Origin: Datisca glomerata
Taxonomy: Eukaryota > Streptophyta > Magnoliopsida > Cucurbitales > Datiscaceae
Length of the DNA: 64,000 nucleotides
Reading direction: 5' to 3'
Assembly (NCBI GenBank): GCA_003255025.1
Contig: QANY01008070.1
Coordinates: 124,001-188,000, forward strand
Below the pieces are notes generated by a model. It was not told where the DNA came from and made no database searches. It worked only from the letters and a program-made list of their open reading frames with translations. A program made the position numbers and the translations under genes. Shown piece after piece: positions 11,461-23,490 of this stretch (position 1 is its first letter; each line of letters opens with the position of its first letter).

Positions 11461-11842
11461 AAGTGTTGATTGGCGCGGTGCTCGAGCCCGCCAGTCAGGA
11501 TAAAAAGAGATGATTGGTGTAGTGCTCTAGCCCGCCAGTCGAGATTAAAAAATGATGACTAACATGTTGCTCAAGCCTGTCAGTCAAGATTAAAAAGTGA
11601 TGACTGAGGTGGGGCTCGAGTCCGCCAGTCGAGATTAAAATATTAATGATTGGCATTGCGCTCAAGCCCACCAATCAGGATAAAAAAAGTGATGACTCGT
11701 GCAATGCTCTAGTTCGTCAGTCGAGATTAAAAAAAGATGACTAGCGTGGGCTCAAGCTTGCCACTCAGGATCAAAAAGTGATGATTGGCGCGGTGGTCAA
11801 GCCCGCCAATCAGGATCAAAAAGTGATGACTAACATGGTGCT
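11461..11842 (+). repeat. 44-bp hairpin tandem repeat array, left part
   Basis: About nine units of roughly 44 bp, each with a stem such as GACTGGC/GCCAGTC around a CGGTGCTCGAGC-like loop, are joined by linkers of the form CAGGATAAAAAG or CGAGATTAAAAA. The ninth unit is cut in two by the copia element at 11843 and resumes at 21942. Confidence 0.85.
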
Positions 11843-13952
11843 TGTTGGTCGTCGAGTTGTGTGCGCGGCGGAAGCGTATGACGCATTTTAAAAATTAAAT
11901 TTACTAATAAAATCAAATTTTTTAATAAAATAAATTCGCGCAACGCTACGATAACAAAAAATACTTTTATTGAAAATATTTTTTAATCAGTCAGGATCCA
12001 TTATATATTTATATATTAAATATATAACATACAAGGTTAGGAATCATATACCTCTTGTAGTCTAAATCAAGCGTCATTGCCAAACCAATCGATTCTCCGT
12101 TCCCACGATATCGTTCCAACGATCAGCAAACTCTGAGATCCACACCAAGATCTTTCAAATCAATCATCAATGCACTAGAGCGTGCGTGAGCACATAGAAT
12201 ATAACGAAGACACTTTTCTATCTCTAGATGTACTCAATACATGACATCTATAGATTTTACTAAGAAGAACTCTTTTGAGACGATTCTCTAAAAGAACGTG
12301 ATGATCACTCCTTGAGAAATTATGTTCTTCTCTCAACTCTTGATTGATAAACTGAATCTCTTATTCAACTGATTGATTGATTCATACATATGAGACAATC
12401 AGAATAATATATGTATATTTTTCTTGATAATGGTCTATCGGATATTTTGGGACCCACATCTATTGTGCACAACTTCAGTGTTACATGACACTACAATGTT
12501 ACATACCCACTACTATAGTGCCACGTGGCACTACAATAGTCCATGTCAATCTCTGATACTCAATCATTGATCGATACGTGGCAATTGTTGCGTGTTAAAT
12601 ATTTATTTTAATCAAATTAAATATCTAGATATTTTTTAATTCAATTAATATATATGATTATCACTGTCAACTAAATTATCTGTTATTTCACAAATAACAG
12701 ATTTATTTGATCAAAATTATTATCTGATAATAATTTAAATATCTAATTTCATAAATTAGATATTTTGTCCCACTTATCTATAATTAGAAAAAAGTTCATA
12801 ATTATTTATACTTATATTAATTCTGAAAATTATATATATAATTTAATTAATTAATTCTTAATTAATTAATCACACATAATTATCCCATAATTATGTACAT
12901 GCCCTAGAATAAAAATTCATTTGCAAGTAAGTAATTTTCTCATGTCCTAAAATATTTACTAGTCTGCGTAGTACAGAGGTGACTTAGAGACCATGGACCT
13001 ATAATCCGAATATCTTATAAACCAGATTATTTATTACACTCTTTAATTAAATAATATTATTTATTAATTCCACGATTACTCCACTATAAATATCGAATTA
13101 CACTCTTAGAGATTATAAATTGTATTTACAGAGTATTCTCATGTAGTCCATTGATATAATCATTTCACGTAGTTCTGTCCAATTATTGGTTCGTAAATTA
13201 GAACTGGTCAAAATTACCATTCTAATTACCTATTGATCCTTAAGTACCATTAACCCACTAGTGAATGACTAATTTATAATCTTATTATAAATTTAAGCTT
13301 AATAACCATTCAATTCTAGAATTAACACTTCAGGGAATCAATATACGATCTGTTAGGAAAGTTTGGATTTCAAATCTTATAAGATCATGTTCTCAACCAT
13401 CCATATCACTGAATCTCCAAAATAAAAGCCACTAGCTTGGTTTACAAGCGAACCTTAACGAGTGAATCAAAAGACTCAGTCAACATGCATAATAGTTCAT
13501 GACAACCCATGATATAAGATGATCTACATATGATCATCAAATGGATGTGTATTAAATCTTTATGATAAACGGCACGTTGATAAAGATATTAATTCACATA
13601 AGTCCAGTTATACATAATCTCATTATATGAAGTACATTCACTAAGATGTTTATCCATATCAATGATCCAGATCTAGATCACATGCATTCATAATGTTTAG
13701 TGAACTATACTAACAACCATTCATTAAAGATTTCATACTTTAATATGTTGCTGATAATTTTATTCATTTTCTATGATCTTAATCATCTCGTACTAATACA
13801 ACATCATAGTCACATTAATAAACATGGAATTTTTATATACTTATATAAATTATTCAGCAGTAATTTAAAAAACAATTATAAGAAAATGTAATGCTCATTA
13901 AATTCCACATCAAAATGTCAATACACATGCTCTGAGGGAATGACACCCAACA
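11843..13952 (-). repeat. 3' LTR of the long-LTR copia (2110 bp)
   Basis: It pairs with 19738-21941 along its whole length, with many substitutions and small indels. One short open frame (13700-13891) is not conserved and is not considered a gene. It ends ...CACCCAACA next to the polypurine tract. Confidence 0.85.
12516..12533. promoter_or_regulatory. Perfect palindrome with G-box in the LTR
   Basis: TAGTGCCACGTGGCACTA is an 18-bp perfect palindrome centred on CACGTG, the plant G-box/ABRE core bound by bZIP and bHLH factors. The matching site in the other LTR (about 20504-20517) is altered. Related GTGGCACTACA/TGACACTACAAT motifs recur nearby. A role in LTR transcription is inference. Confidence 0.4.
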
Positions 13953-13973
13953 ATCTTCCACTTTCCCTAAAGC
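13953..13973 (-). other. Polypurine tract of the long-LTR copia
   Basis: On the minus strand the purine-rich AGGGAAAGTGGAAGAT directly precedes the 3' LTR start TGTTGGG, the expected place for plus-strand priming. Confidence 0.6.
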
Positions 13974-16900
13974 AAATGTGGCATCTCTCTCAATTTCATG
14001 TTACGCATGTGACCCTCAAATGACTTCGCAGGAAGTGCCCTTGTAAAAAAATCAGTTAGGTTGTGTTCCAATGCTATTTTCATAACAGTCACATCCTTTC
14101 GATGTACGATATCTCTTACAATATGATATTTCCTTTGTATGTGCTTGCCCCTCTTATGACTCCTCATTTCCTTGAAATTTGCTACCGCCCCACTGTTGTC
14201 ACAGTACAGGATCAGTGGCTTGTCCATATCTGAAACTACTTCTAGATCAATATAGAACTTTCTGAGCCATACCATTTCTTTTACAATCCATTATATATTT
14301 GGCTTCCATAGTGAAATTTGTAATGCCGAATTGTTTAATACTTCTCTAGACTACATCTCATCCACCTAGGGTGAAAACTTATTCAGATGTTGACTTTTGA
14401 CTGTCTCTATCTGATGGAAAATCAAAATCAATATATCTAGTGGGGTTCAGGTCTCCACCTGAATAAACATGCATATAGTTTCTCGTTCTACTAAGATCAT
14501 CGAGAATGTGCTTTACTGCAATCCAGTGTTCCAAACTTGGATTCGATTGATAACGACTGACGATTTTCACTGCATAACAGATGTCCGATCTCGTACACAA
14601 TATGACATACATGAGATTTCTAACTGCTGAAGCAAAGGGAACCTTTCTTATATCCTCTTCCTTCTGACGTGTATTAGGACCTTGTTCCTTAGAGAGGATA
14701 ATTTCATGTATGATCGGTAGTAGACCTTTCTTGGAATTCTTCATAGAGAATCTCTCTGCACCTTATCAATATAAGATGCCTGAGAAAGTGTCAAAAGCTT
14801 ATTAGTTCTATCCCTTAAGATTTGGTTGCCGAGAACATAGCTCGCTTCTCCAAAAATTTTTATTTCAAATTTCTCAGCTAACCACTTCTTTATTTTTTAC
14901 AGAGTTTCTTCCAATGAGTAGAATATCATCAACATAAAGAACTAAGAACACCACTATCTTCTCATTGATATATTTATAAACACATGTTTCGTCAACATTT
15001 TGCTCAAATCCATAAGACTTTATAATCTCATCAAAAGTAAGATTCCAAAATCTAGATGCTTGCTTTAATCCATAAATGGATTTAAGCAACTTGCAAGCTT
15101 TTTTATCTTGCCCCTTTTGTATGAACCCTTATGGTTGCATCATATAGATGCTTTCTTTCAGAGAGCCATTAGAAAAAGCTATCTTGACATCCATTTGCCA
15201 TATCTGATAGTTAAAACTAGCGGCTATGAACAAAAGGATGTGATTTTAGCATGGCCATGGGGGAGAATGTCTATTCATAATCAACTCCATCCCTTGTGTA
15301 TAGCTATTGCTACTAACCGTGCCTTAAAAGTCTCTACTTTCCAATCTGCATCTATTTTCTTCTTGATGAACCATTTACATCCAATGGTTCTGACATCTTC
15401 AGGTGGATCTACAAGTTCTCAGACAGAATTGGAATACATAGATTTCATTTCCTGGTTCATGTCTTCTTACCATTTCTCCTTTTCAGGATCATCTATTGCT
15501 TCTTCATTAGATAATGGATCGTCCTTATCAATGTTTGACACCAGGACATGTGCTTCTAGTTCGTAGCAAACTGGTTGTCTCACAACAACTCCCACTATGA
15601 TGTTGTACCAGGATTTCCTTTGCAGGAACTATGGTTTCTCAGTTTTGTCGTGTATCAGTAGAAAATGAAGGTGGTCTGATCTCATCAGCCGCTAATTCTT
15701 CGAGAACTACTTTGCTACGAGATTTGTAGTTTTACACATAGTCATGCTCAAGGAACGTTACATTTTTTGACACAAACACTTTTTGATTCTTGGGACTATA
15801 AAAGTACCAACCTCTAGTCTCTTGAGCATAGCCTACGAATATGCACACCTCATACCTTGAGACTAACTTTTTGGTCTTCAGTCTAAGAATGTGAGTTGGA
15901 CACCCCTATATATAAAAATGATGCAAACTAGGTTTGGAGCCATTCTAAAGCTCTTAAGGCGTTTTGTTTACAAACTTAGATAGCACTACATTCAAAATGT
16001 AAGTTTTCATGTGTAGTGAATATCCTCAAAATGTAAGTCATAGTGATGAGTAGCTTAACATCGGCCTAACTATATCCAATAAGGTTCAGTTTCTCCTCTC
16101 TGCAACACCATTTTACTGTGGTGTTCCATGTGTTGTGAGTTGGGATAAAATTCCGCACTCCAGCAATAATCCTTGAATTATAAATCCAAGTATTTACCAC
16201 ATTGATTGGATCAAAGGGTTTTCAATGATTTATCTAATTGTTTTTCAGGTTCAGCTTTGAAGTCTTTAAACTTTCTAAAAGTTTCAAAATTTCTTTGCAT
16301 TAGGTAAGAATAACCATATCTTGAGCAATCGTCAATAAAAGTGATGAAATACTCATACTCACTTCTAGCTTGTACATTGATCGGTCCACAGACATCACTA
16401 TGTACCAGCTCAAGTGGTTGCTTGGCTCTTTGGCCCTTTCCTGTAAAATGCCTCTTGGTCATTTTACCTTCTAGACATGATTCACAAACAAGAAGAGTTT
16501 CAACTTTTAGTTCTCTCAAAACATCATGCTTTGTTAACATGTTTAACCTATCTAGATTAATATGTCCCAACTCAAGATGTCAAAGATATGCGTTATAATC
16601 ATCATGAGAAACTCAACATTTTTTACTTATAGGTTTTGCTAATTTTAAATAATTCAGAATTATTTAACACGCATTCAATCGGTTTAAGCATATAGAGTCT
16701 GTTTATAACTTTTACATGATAAATATCGAATCGATTCTTAGAAATAATAAACTCTTTATTAATAAAAGAAATTTCGAATAATTATTCTTGCAAAAATGAA
16801 AGAGAAATTAAATTTCTTAAAAATCCAAGAATATAATAAATATCGTTCAAAACTAAATGATTATATCCAAAAAGTAAACGAACTGTCCTTAATGCATTAG

Positions 16901-16980
16901 TTGACACGATCGCACCACTGCTAACTCTCAAAATGACCTCGCCATCAGCCAACTCCCTTGATGAATCAAGCATATGCAAA
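13967..16980 (-). pseudogene. pol: Copia pol remnant: protease, integrase, reverse transcriptase, RNase H
   Basis: Read leftwards. 16979-16782 resembles the protease-distal region (SGAIVSTNALRTVRLLFGYN...LVLNDIYYI). 16570-16211 is the zinc-binding pre-integrase/integrase start (GHINLDRL, CESCLEGKMTK, HSDVCGP with the first catalytic Asp, then FIDDCSRYGY). 15089-14874 is the core of reverse transcriptase (SIYGLKQASRFWN and an intact YVDDILL active site). 14744-14379 is the thumb to RNase H link (YVILCTRSDICYA, DSQKSTSE). 14275-13967 is RNase H (ILYCDNSGAVAN, DFFTRALPAKSFEGH). Frameshifts and stops separate these pieces, so no polyprotein can be made. Between 16200 and 15100 the rest of integrase and the N-terminal RT are present but badly broken. 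Confidence 0.85.
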
Positions 16981-17018
16981 GAAGAACAGACATGGTTAGT
17001 GACTCCTGAATCAAGTAT

Positions 17019-17824
17019 CTAGGATGACAAATCATATTCCACTAAACAAGCGTCAAGAACAAGTAAGTCATATTTACCTTTGTTTTTTAGCCCGAGGAGA
17101 TACTTGTTATAGTTTCTCTTCCAATAACCTTCAACCCCACAGTGGAAACATTTTACCTTGGGCTTGCTGTATTTCTTATTCTTCTTGGCTTTTGGCGATA
17201 TCTTGGCTTTCTTCACTTTCTTGTTCTTACATTTACCCTTTCCATTGATCTTCTTCCTCTTGTTACTTTGAACAGTGGAAGAAGGTTTTTGCTCGACAAT
17301 AATTGCATCACCCTCTTTGGTCATTATAAAGTTGAGTGACTTAAAAGTCTGCAGTTCATTCAACAATTGGGTCATGTTGAATTGCAACTTTTTCATAACA
17401 TAGTTGGTCGTGAATGGAGAAAAAAATGGTGTTAGCGACTCAAGTATAATGCTAACTTGAGTCCGCTCATCAATGATCACCCCATATACTTCTCTCTCGA
17501 GCAATATGTTGATCATGTTCAAAACATGTTCTCGCACAGAAGTATCATTTCTCATCTTAGTTGTCATGTAGCTCCTAGTGACCAATGATGAATTTGATCA
17601 GACTTCTGCTCAAACATTGTCTGTAGAGATTTCATAATCTCATTGGATGTCTCCATTATTTCATCCTTGGTTCTCAGAACATCATTCATGCTCACAAGCA
17701 TGTAGCACTTTGCTTTATTGTTTGATATGATCCAAGCATCATGTTTGTCCCTAACATTCTTTGGGGCATTAGCAGAGGGCTCCTCAGGACATTCCTCAGT
17801 AAGAATGAACTTTATGATTCTCAT
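17019..17824 (-). pseudogene. gag: Copia gag remnant with broken zinc knuckle
   Basis: Two overlapping frames (17824-17564 and 17585-17019) together give a copia Gag. The UBN2-type middle region has VRDKHDAWIISNNKAKCYML and SIILESLTPFFSPFTTNYVM, then a Lys-rich stretch and a CCHC-like knuckle, CFHCGVEGYWKRNYNKYL. The canonical pattern is CX2CX4HX4C; here the His and the last Cys are both Tyr, so zinc and RNA binding would be lost. A frameshift near 17570 separates the halves. The region lies between a 1.9-kb leader and pol, the normal order. Confidence 0.8.
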
Positions 17825-19720
17825 AAATTAACATCAAGTTCATATTTGATTTTCAACGTACGAAATTATCGCCATTCAATTTATCGAGAGCGAGTAAAGA
17901 AATAACAGGGTTGCCTATGGTAGACATAATAGTGGTAACTGAAATTTAAAACATACAATATAATTTATAAATATCTAGGATTCTAAAAGTAAACGTGTTG
18001 CATGAATGTAACATAATAAACACACAAAATTTAACATTTACTAATCACGATAAAATAACCCAATGATTAATGTGATGCTTTAGGGTCAGTCAGATTAACC
18101 TCAAACAGTTTATGAGACATTCTCATTTTTATTAATTAAAACTTCAAATATTTCATATTTTCTCTTTTAACAATAAGGTAACGCTTGTTTGGTCAAGTCA
18201 CAACTATCCACATGAAATCTTAATTGTGACTTTGTGAGTATAACCCATTATTTCATATTCCATGACTTGATTTAAAATATGTCATCTTAGGGTCGGTCAA
18301 AACTAAACTATATCACTTCCTCCTATCTTTTTAAGAATTCTAATGTTTGTATTGGTACAGATCGAAACCTTCTTTAGAGGATGAAAACAAAGTCATCTCG
18401 AAGACCTCATTGTACCTCACAGTATTGTACTAATAATAGAGACCGTAGGTTACATTGACGTGTCAACCTTCTCTCACTCACTATTTTAGGATTATGTATT
18501 TCCATTTTAACTAATTAATTAATTCTAAATTAATTACTAATTAAAATAATAACCCTATGAATACTTAATAATCAAGTGTGCCAATTTTATTGGTTTAAGT
18601 TCATTTAACATTCTAAAGCGCCTAAGTGATAATTAGTTGAACTTAGATTAAAACTCTTTTATTAAAGTCGGTTATTCTAAAGGTTACTATAGCCCTTAGC
18701 GTGGTGTGATTATCAAGTTTTAACTAATTAAATCCTAACAGTTTACATGCAATTGATTTCATGTTTCTACTACTTAGATGCATGATTAAATAAATCTGTG
18801 TGAGATTTTCATGAATGACATGCGATCGCATAATGCATGAAAATGTTATCAAACATAACAATTAAAACAATTATTTAACAACTAAATAAAATAATAATGG
18901 ACCGAGTGACTATTGGATATTTTAAAATTACAGCCCTTGAAATAAAGAAATAAAATTACAAAGCGGACTTCAAGAATACATATTGCCTTCTTCTCCTGAT
19001 GTTCATTTTCATAATCTCTAAGCTTTGAATAAAATTCTATTTAATTAAGAAAATATATTTTTCTTAATTAAAATTAATTTCTACAATTATGCCTTTAAAA
19101 TAGTTGACTTTGACTTAACCAAATAAATACTTTATTTAATTTTGTCAAACATGGGTCAAACCCAATCAACCTATTAATTTCTAAATTTTTAAAATTAAAA
19201 ATTAAAAATTAATTTCAAAATTTCAAAGGATAATTAAATTTTTTGGGTTATCATAAAAATCTACAGTGATAGGGTTGGTTGGTATCAAGGTTTGTACGAA
19301 ACTTCCCTAAAAGTGATAACAGTTGCCGTCAACGACAAGACTCTCGTATCACCGCCCCATCATTTGCCTGTCACCACTGTCGCTGCCAGTCCCACTGTCG
19401 GCAGCCACCTGCCGTCGCCAGAATAGTATTTTCCTGCAAGAACAGTAAATTTTCATAAACAGTAAAATCTGTCGTTCATCTCGTGCCTTATTCGTCTTCT
19501 CGCGATCGAAATAATTACAATAAATATTCAAAATAAAAATTACAAAAATTCCTACGCCCCAAAACGGTTTACACAATATCTAAGAAAAAATAAAATGAAC
19601 AAAGCATAACCATCCATTATTTTCCATACAACATAACCATACATTCATTCATATGTATCTCATATTATATGAATAATACAAGAAAAACCACACAACATTT
19701 AACATATAAATATATAAAGA
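17825..19720 (-). other. Untranslated leader of the long-LTR copia
   Basis: This is AT-rich sequence between the PBS and gag with no recognisable domains. The frame at 19576-19349 (75 codons) has no feature I recognise. A leader this long is unusual for copia, but the element is old and may hold undetected insertions. Confidence 0.55.
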
Positions 19721-19735
19721 CCAACTGGGATACCA
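19721..19735 (-). other. Primer-binding site (initiator tRNA-Met-like)
   Basis: Two bases after the LTR end, the minus strand reads TGGTATCCCAGTTGG. The first seven bases match the usual TGGTATCAGAGC PBS for initiator tRNA-Met; the rest has diverged. Confidence 0.6.
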
Positions 19736-19737
19736 CT

Positions 19738-21941
19738 TGTTGGTCGTCGCACCGCATGCGCGACGGAAGCATGTGACGTGAGGCCATTTTAAAAATTAAA
19801 TTTTTTAATAAAAAACAAATCATTTAATAATACAAAATCAAGCAAAACTACGATAACAAAAAAAAATTTTATTGAATTTTTTTTTCAATCAGTAAGGATC
19901 CATTATATATTTATATATTAAATTTACAACATACAATGTTAAGAATCATATATCTCTTGTAGTCTAAATCAAGCGTTCTCGCGAAACAGATTGATTGCTC
20001 GTTCCCACGAAATCGTTCCAACGATCAGCAGACTCCGAGATCCACACCAAGATCTTTCAAGCCAATCCTCAACACACTAAGACATGTGTGGGCACGTAGA
20101 ATATAACGAATACACTTTTCTATTTCTAGATGTACTCAACACATTAAATCTACAGATTTTACTGAGAATGACTTTTGTGAGACAATTTGTTAAAAGAACG
20201 TGATGATTATCCTTTTAGAGATTTCGATTAACTTTTAATTAGTGTTCTTCTCCCAACTCTTGATTGATGAACTGATTCTTTCATTCAATTAATTGATTGA
20301 TTCATACATATGAGGTCATCAGAATAATATCTGTTTATTTTTCTTAATGATGGTGTATAAGATATTTTGAGATAATTGAAATAATATTTAATTATAAAAT
20401 TACCAATAGCAATAGGATCCACTGCTATTGTGCACAACTGCAGTGCCACATGGCGTTGTAGTGTGCCGTGAGGTAGCACAATGCCTGACAGTACCACTGT
20501 AGTGTCGTGTGGCACTACATTATTGCAGACCCACTACTGTAATGTCATACGACATTATTGTAATCCATATCAATATCTTATACTCAATTAGTAATTGACA
20601 CGTGATAATTACTGCGCATTAAATATTTATTTTAATCAAATTAAATATTTAGATATTTGTTGACTCAAAATTAACATATATGATTATCCCTATCAACTAA
20701 ATTATCTGTTATTTCACAAATAACAGATTTAGTTTATCCAAATTATTATCTAATAATAATTTAATTATCTAGTTTCATCAATTAGATATTTTGTCTCACT
20801 TATGGATAATTATAAAAAATATGATAATTCAAATATATATATATATAATTCAATTAATTAATTCTTAGTTAACTAATCACACATAATTATGTACTTGTCT
20901 CAGAATAAAAATTTCTTTGCAAGTATGTCATTTTCTCACGTCTTGAAATATTCGCACCCTTAACTGCGTAGTACATATGTGATTTGGGGGTTGTGGACCT
21001 ATAATCCTGAGTTTCAATAAATCAGATTATTAATTAAACTTTTTAATTAAATAATTTTATTAATTAATTCCATGATTTCTCCACCATAAATATGAAATTT
21101 CACTCTTAGATATTATAGATTGTATTTACAGATATTCTCATGTAGTCCACTAATACAATCATTTCACGTAAATATGTCCTGTAATTATTGGTTCATAAAT
21201 TAGAACCGGTCAAAATTATCATTTTACCCTTCTAATTATCTTTTGATCCTTAAGTACAATTAATCCACTAGTGAATGACAAATTTATAATCTTATTATAA
21301 ATGTAAGCTCAATAACTATTCAATTTCTAAATTAACACTTAAAGGAACCAGTATATGATCTGTTAGAAAAGCTTGGATTTCAAATCTTGTAAGATCATGT
21401 TCTCAGCCATCCATATCATTGAATCTCCAAAACAAAAGTCACTAGTCTGTTTTATTAAAAAACCTTCATAAATGAATCAAAAGATCTAGTAAACATGCAT
21501 TGGAGTTCGTGACTACTCTGGATTCAAACTGATCTACATATGATCATCGAATTGATATGAATTAAATCTTTATGATAAACGACACATCGGTCCTGTCATA
21601 TATAATCATATTATATAAAGTACATTCATTAAGTTATCTATCCACATCAATGATCCAGATCTAGATCACATGCATTCATAATGCTTAGTGAACCGTACTA
21701 AAAACTATTCATTAAGGATTACATACTTTAATATGTTGTTGACAATTTTATTCATTACCTATGATCTTAATCCTCTCGTACTATTTCAAGATCATAGTCT
21801 CATCAATGAATATGAAATTTTTAGATATTTATATAAATTATTCAACAATAATTTGAAAGAATAGTTATAAGAAAATGTAATGAACATTAAATTTCATATC
21901 AAAATGTCAATACACGTGCTTTGAGGGCATAACCCCCAACA
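19738..21941 (-). repeat. 5' LTR of the long-LTR copia (2204 bp)
   Basis: It starts TGTTGGTCGTCG on the + strand and ends CCCCCAACA. It is about 94 bp longer than its partner, partly from extra sequence around 20370-20400. Shared blocks include GTTCCCACG, ATCCACACCAAGATCTTTCA and AGATCTAGATCACATGCATT. Confidence 0.85.
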
Positions 21942-22020
21942 GTGTTGTAGACCGCCAGTCGAGATTAAAAAGTGATGACTGGTGTGGTTCCCCAGCCTGC
22001 CAGTCAGGATCAAAAAGTGA
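21942..22020 (+). repeat. 44-bp hairpin repeat array, right part
   Basis: The unit split by the copia insertion resumes (GTGTTGTAGACCGCCAGTC) and one more full unit follows (GACTGGTG...CTGCCAGTC). Confidence 0.8.
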
Positions 22021-22029
22021 TGTTTGCCG

Positions 22030-23490
22030 AGCACCCCATCTCATCAGATGAGATTCAAGAGTCTAGCCAAAGCAGACACACCTATTTAGACATTAAAGAA
22101 AGATGTATGCCTAGCGCTCATACTCACAGACATGATTCCAAGGTCTAGCTAGAGTAAGCATACATGGCTAAATATCAAGGAAAGATGTTTGCTGAGCACT
22201 CATGCTCACATATGGGATTCAAAGGTCTAGCCATAGCATTACGCCTAGGGGATTCAATAGTCTAGCAATAGCATTACGCCTAGCCAGACATCAAGGAAAG
22301 ATATCTGTCGAGCACTTATACTCGCAGACGGGATTCTAGGGTCTAGCCAAAGTAGGCACGCCTTGTTAGACATCAAGGAAAGATGTCTACCAAGTACTCA
22401 TACTTACATATGAGACTCAAGGGTCTAGCCAGAACAGGCACACCTGGCTAGACATCAAAGAAAGACGTTTGTTGAGCGTCCATGCTCGTAGATGAGATTC
22501 AAGAGTCTAGCCAGAGCAGGCATACCTAGCTAGACATCAAGAAAATATGTTTGTCGAGAATTCATACTCACAGACGGGATTGAAGGGTCTAGCCCGAGTA
22601 GGCACGCCTTGCTAAACATCAAGGAAAGATGTATGTCAAGCATTCATGCTCGCAAACGAGATTCTAGGGTCTAGCCAGAGCAGGCACGCCTGGCTAGATA
22701 TCAAGGAAAAATATCTACCAAGCACCCATACTCATAGACGAGATTCAATGGTTTAGCCAGAGCAGACACACCTGGCTAGACAACAAGGAAAGATGTCTCT
22801 TGAGCACACATGCTCGTTGATGAGAATAAATGGTCTAGCTAGAGTAGGCACGCCTGGTTAAACATTAAGGAAAGATATATGCCTAGCACTCATTCTCGCG
22901 TACGGGATTCAAGGGTCTAGCCAGTGCAAGCACGCTTGGCTAGATGTATGCTGAGAACTCATGTTCACATACGGGATCAAAGGTCTAACTAGAGCACGCA
23001 CGCCTGACTAGACGTCAAGGAAATATGTTTGTTGAGCACTATTTCTCATAGACAAGATTCAGGGATCTAGCTAGAACAGGCACGTCGACTAGACATCAAG
23101 GAAACATCTCTACCAAGGGTCTAGCTAGAGCAGGCACGCCTGACTGGTCATCAATGAAAAATGTATGCCAAGCACTCATGCTCACAGATGAGAACAATGG
23201 TCTAGTCAGAGCTGCGCGCCTAGCTAGACATCAAGAAAAGATTAATACCGAGAACTCATGCTCGCAAATGGGAATAAGGGTGAACGCCTTACTAGACCTA
23301 CGAAAGTAATGACCACCGAGCATTCATGCATGTTTGACAAGGTTAAAAGAAAGCATCAGCCAAGAAAATCTCGACACCAGGGACAAGGATATCTATCGAG
23401 CACTATAGCTCAAAAGATAATGATAAGGTCCTCTGATGAGCGCTTCATTTCAAGGATTTATCCAGAGCAAAAATGCTTGGATATGTGATA
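22030..23490 (+). repeat. 82-bp tandem repeat array with two palindromes per unit
   Basis: About 15 units with a period of 81-82 bp (TCTAG starts at 22062, 22144, 22226, 22342, 22423 and 22505) run to about 23297, then decay to about 23490. A typical unit holds TCTAGCCAGAGCAGGC followed by ACGCCTGGCTAGA (a stem), CATCAAGGAAAGATGT, and GAGCACTCATGCTC (a second stem). One extra 35-bp partial unit lies at 22261. No coding sequence is visible. Confidence 0.85.

Larger units (their letters stand above)
11843..21941 (-). mobile_element. Complete Ty1-copia retrotransposon with 2.1-2.2-kb LTRs
   Basis: The 10,099-bp element has both LTRs (TGTTGGTCGTCG...CCAACA), a PBS, a polypurine tract and copia-order genes on the minus strand (gag, integrase, reverse transcriptase, RNase H). 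It is flanked by GTGCT (11838-11842) and GTGTT (21942-21946), a 5-bp target duplication with one change. These lie inside one unit of the 44-bp array, so the insertion post-dates the array. LTRs this long are unusual for copia. Diverged LTRs and many frame breaks show that it is old and inactive. Confidence 0.85.

Noticed and set aside
11461..11842. Possible CRISPR array (regular palindromic repeats)
   Set aside because: Units are directly adjacent with no unique spacers, and the setting is a plant retroelement.
15108..15566. 152-codon open frame on the + strand
   Set aside because: It lies antisense to the copia integrase/RT region and only reflects the codon structure of that strand.
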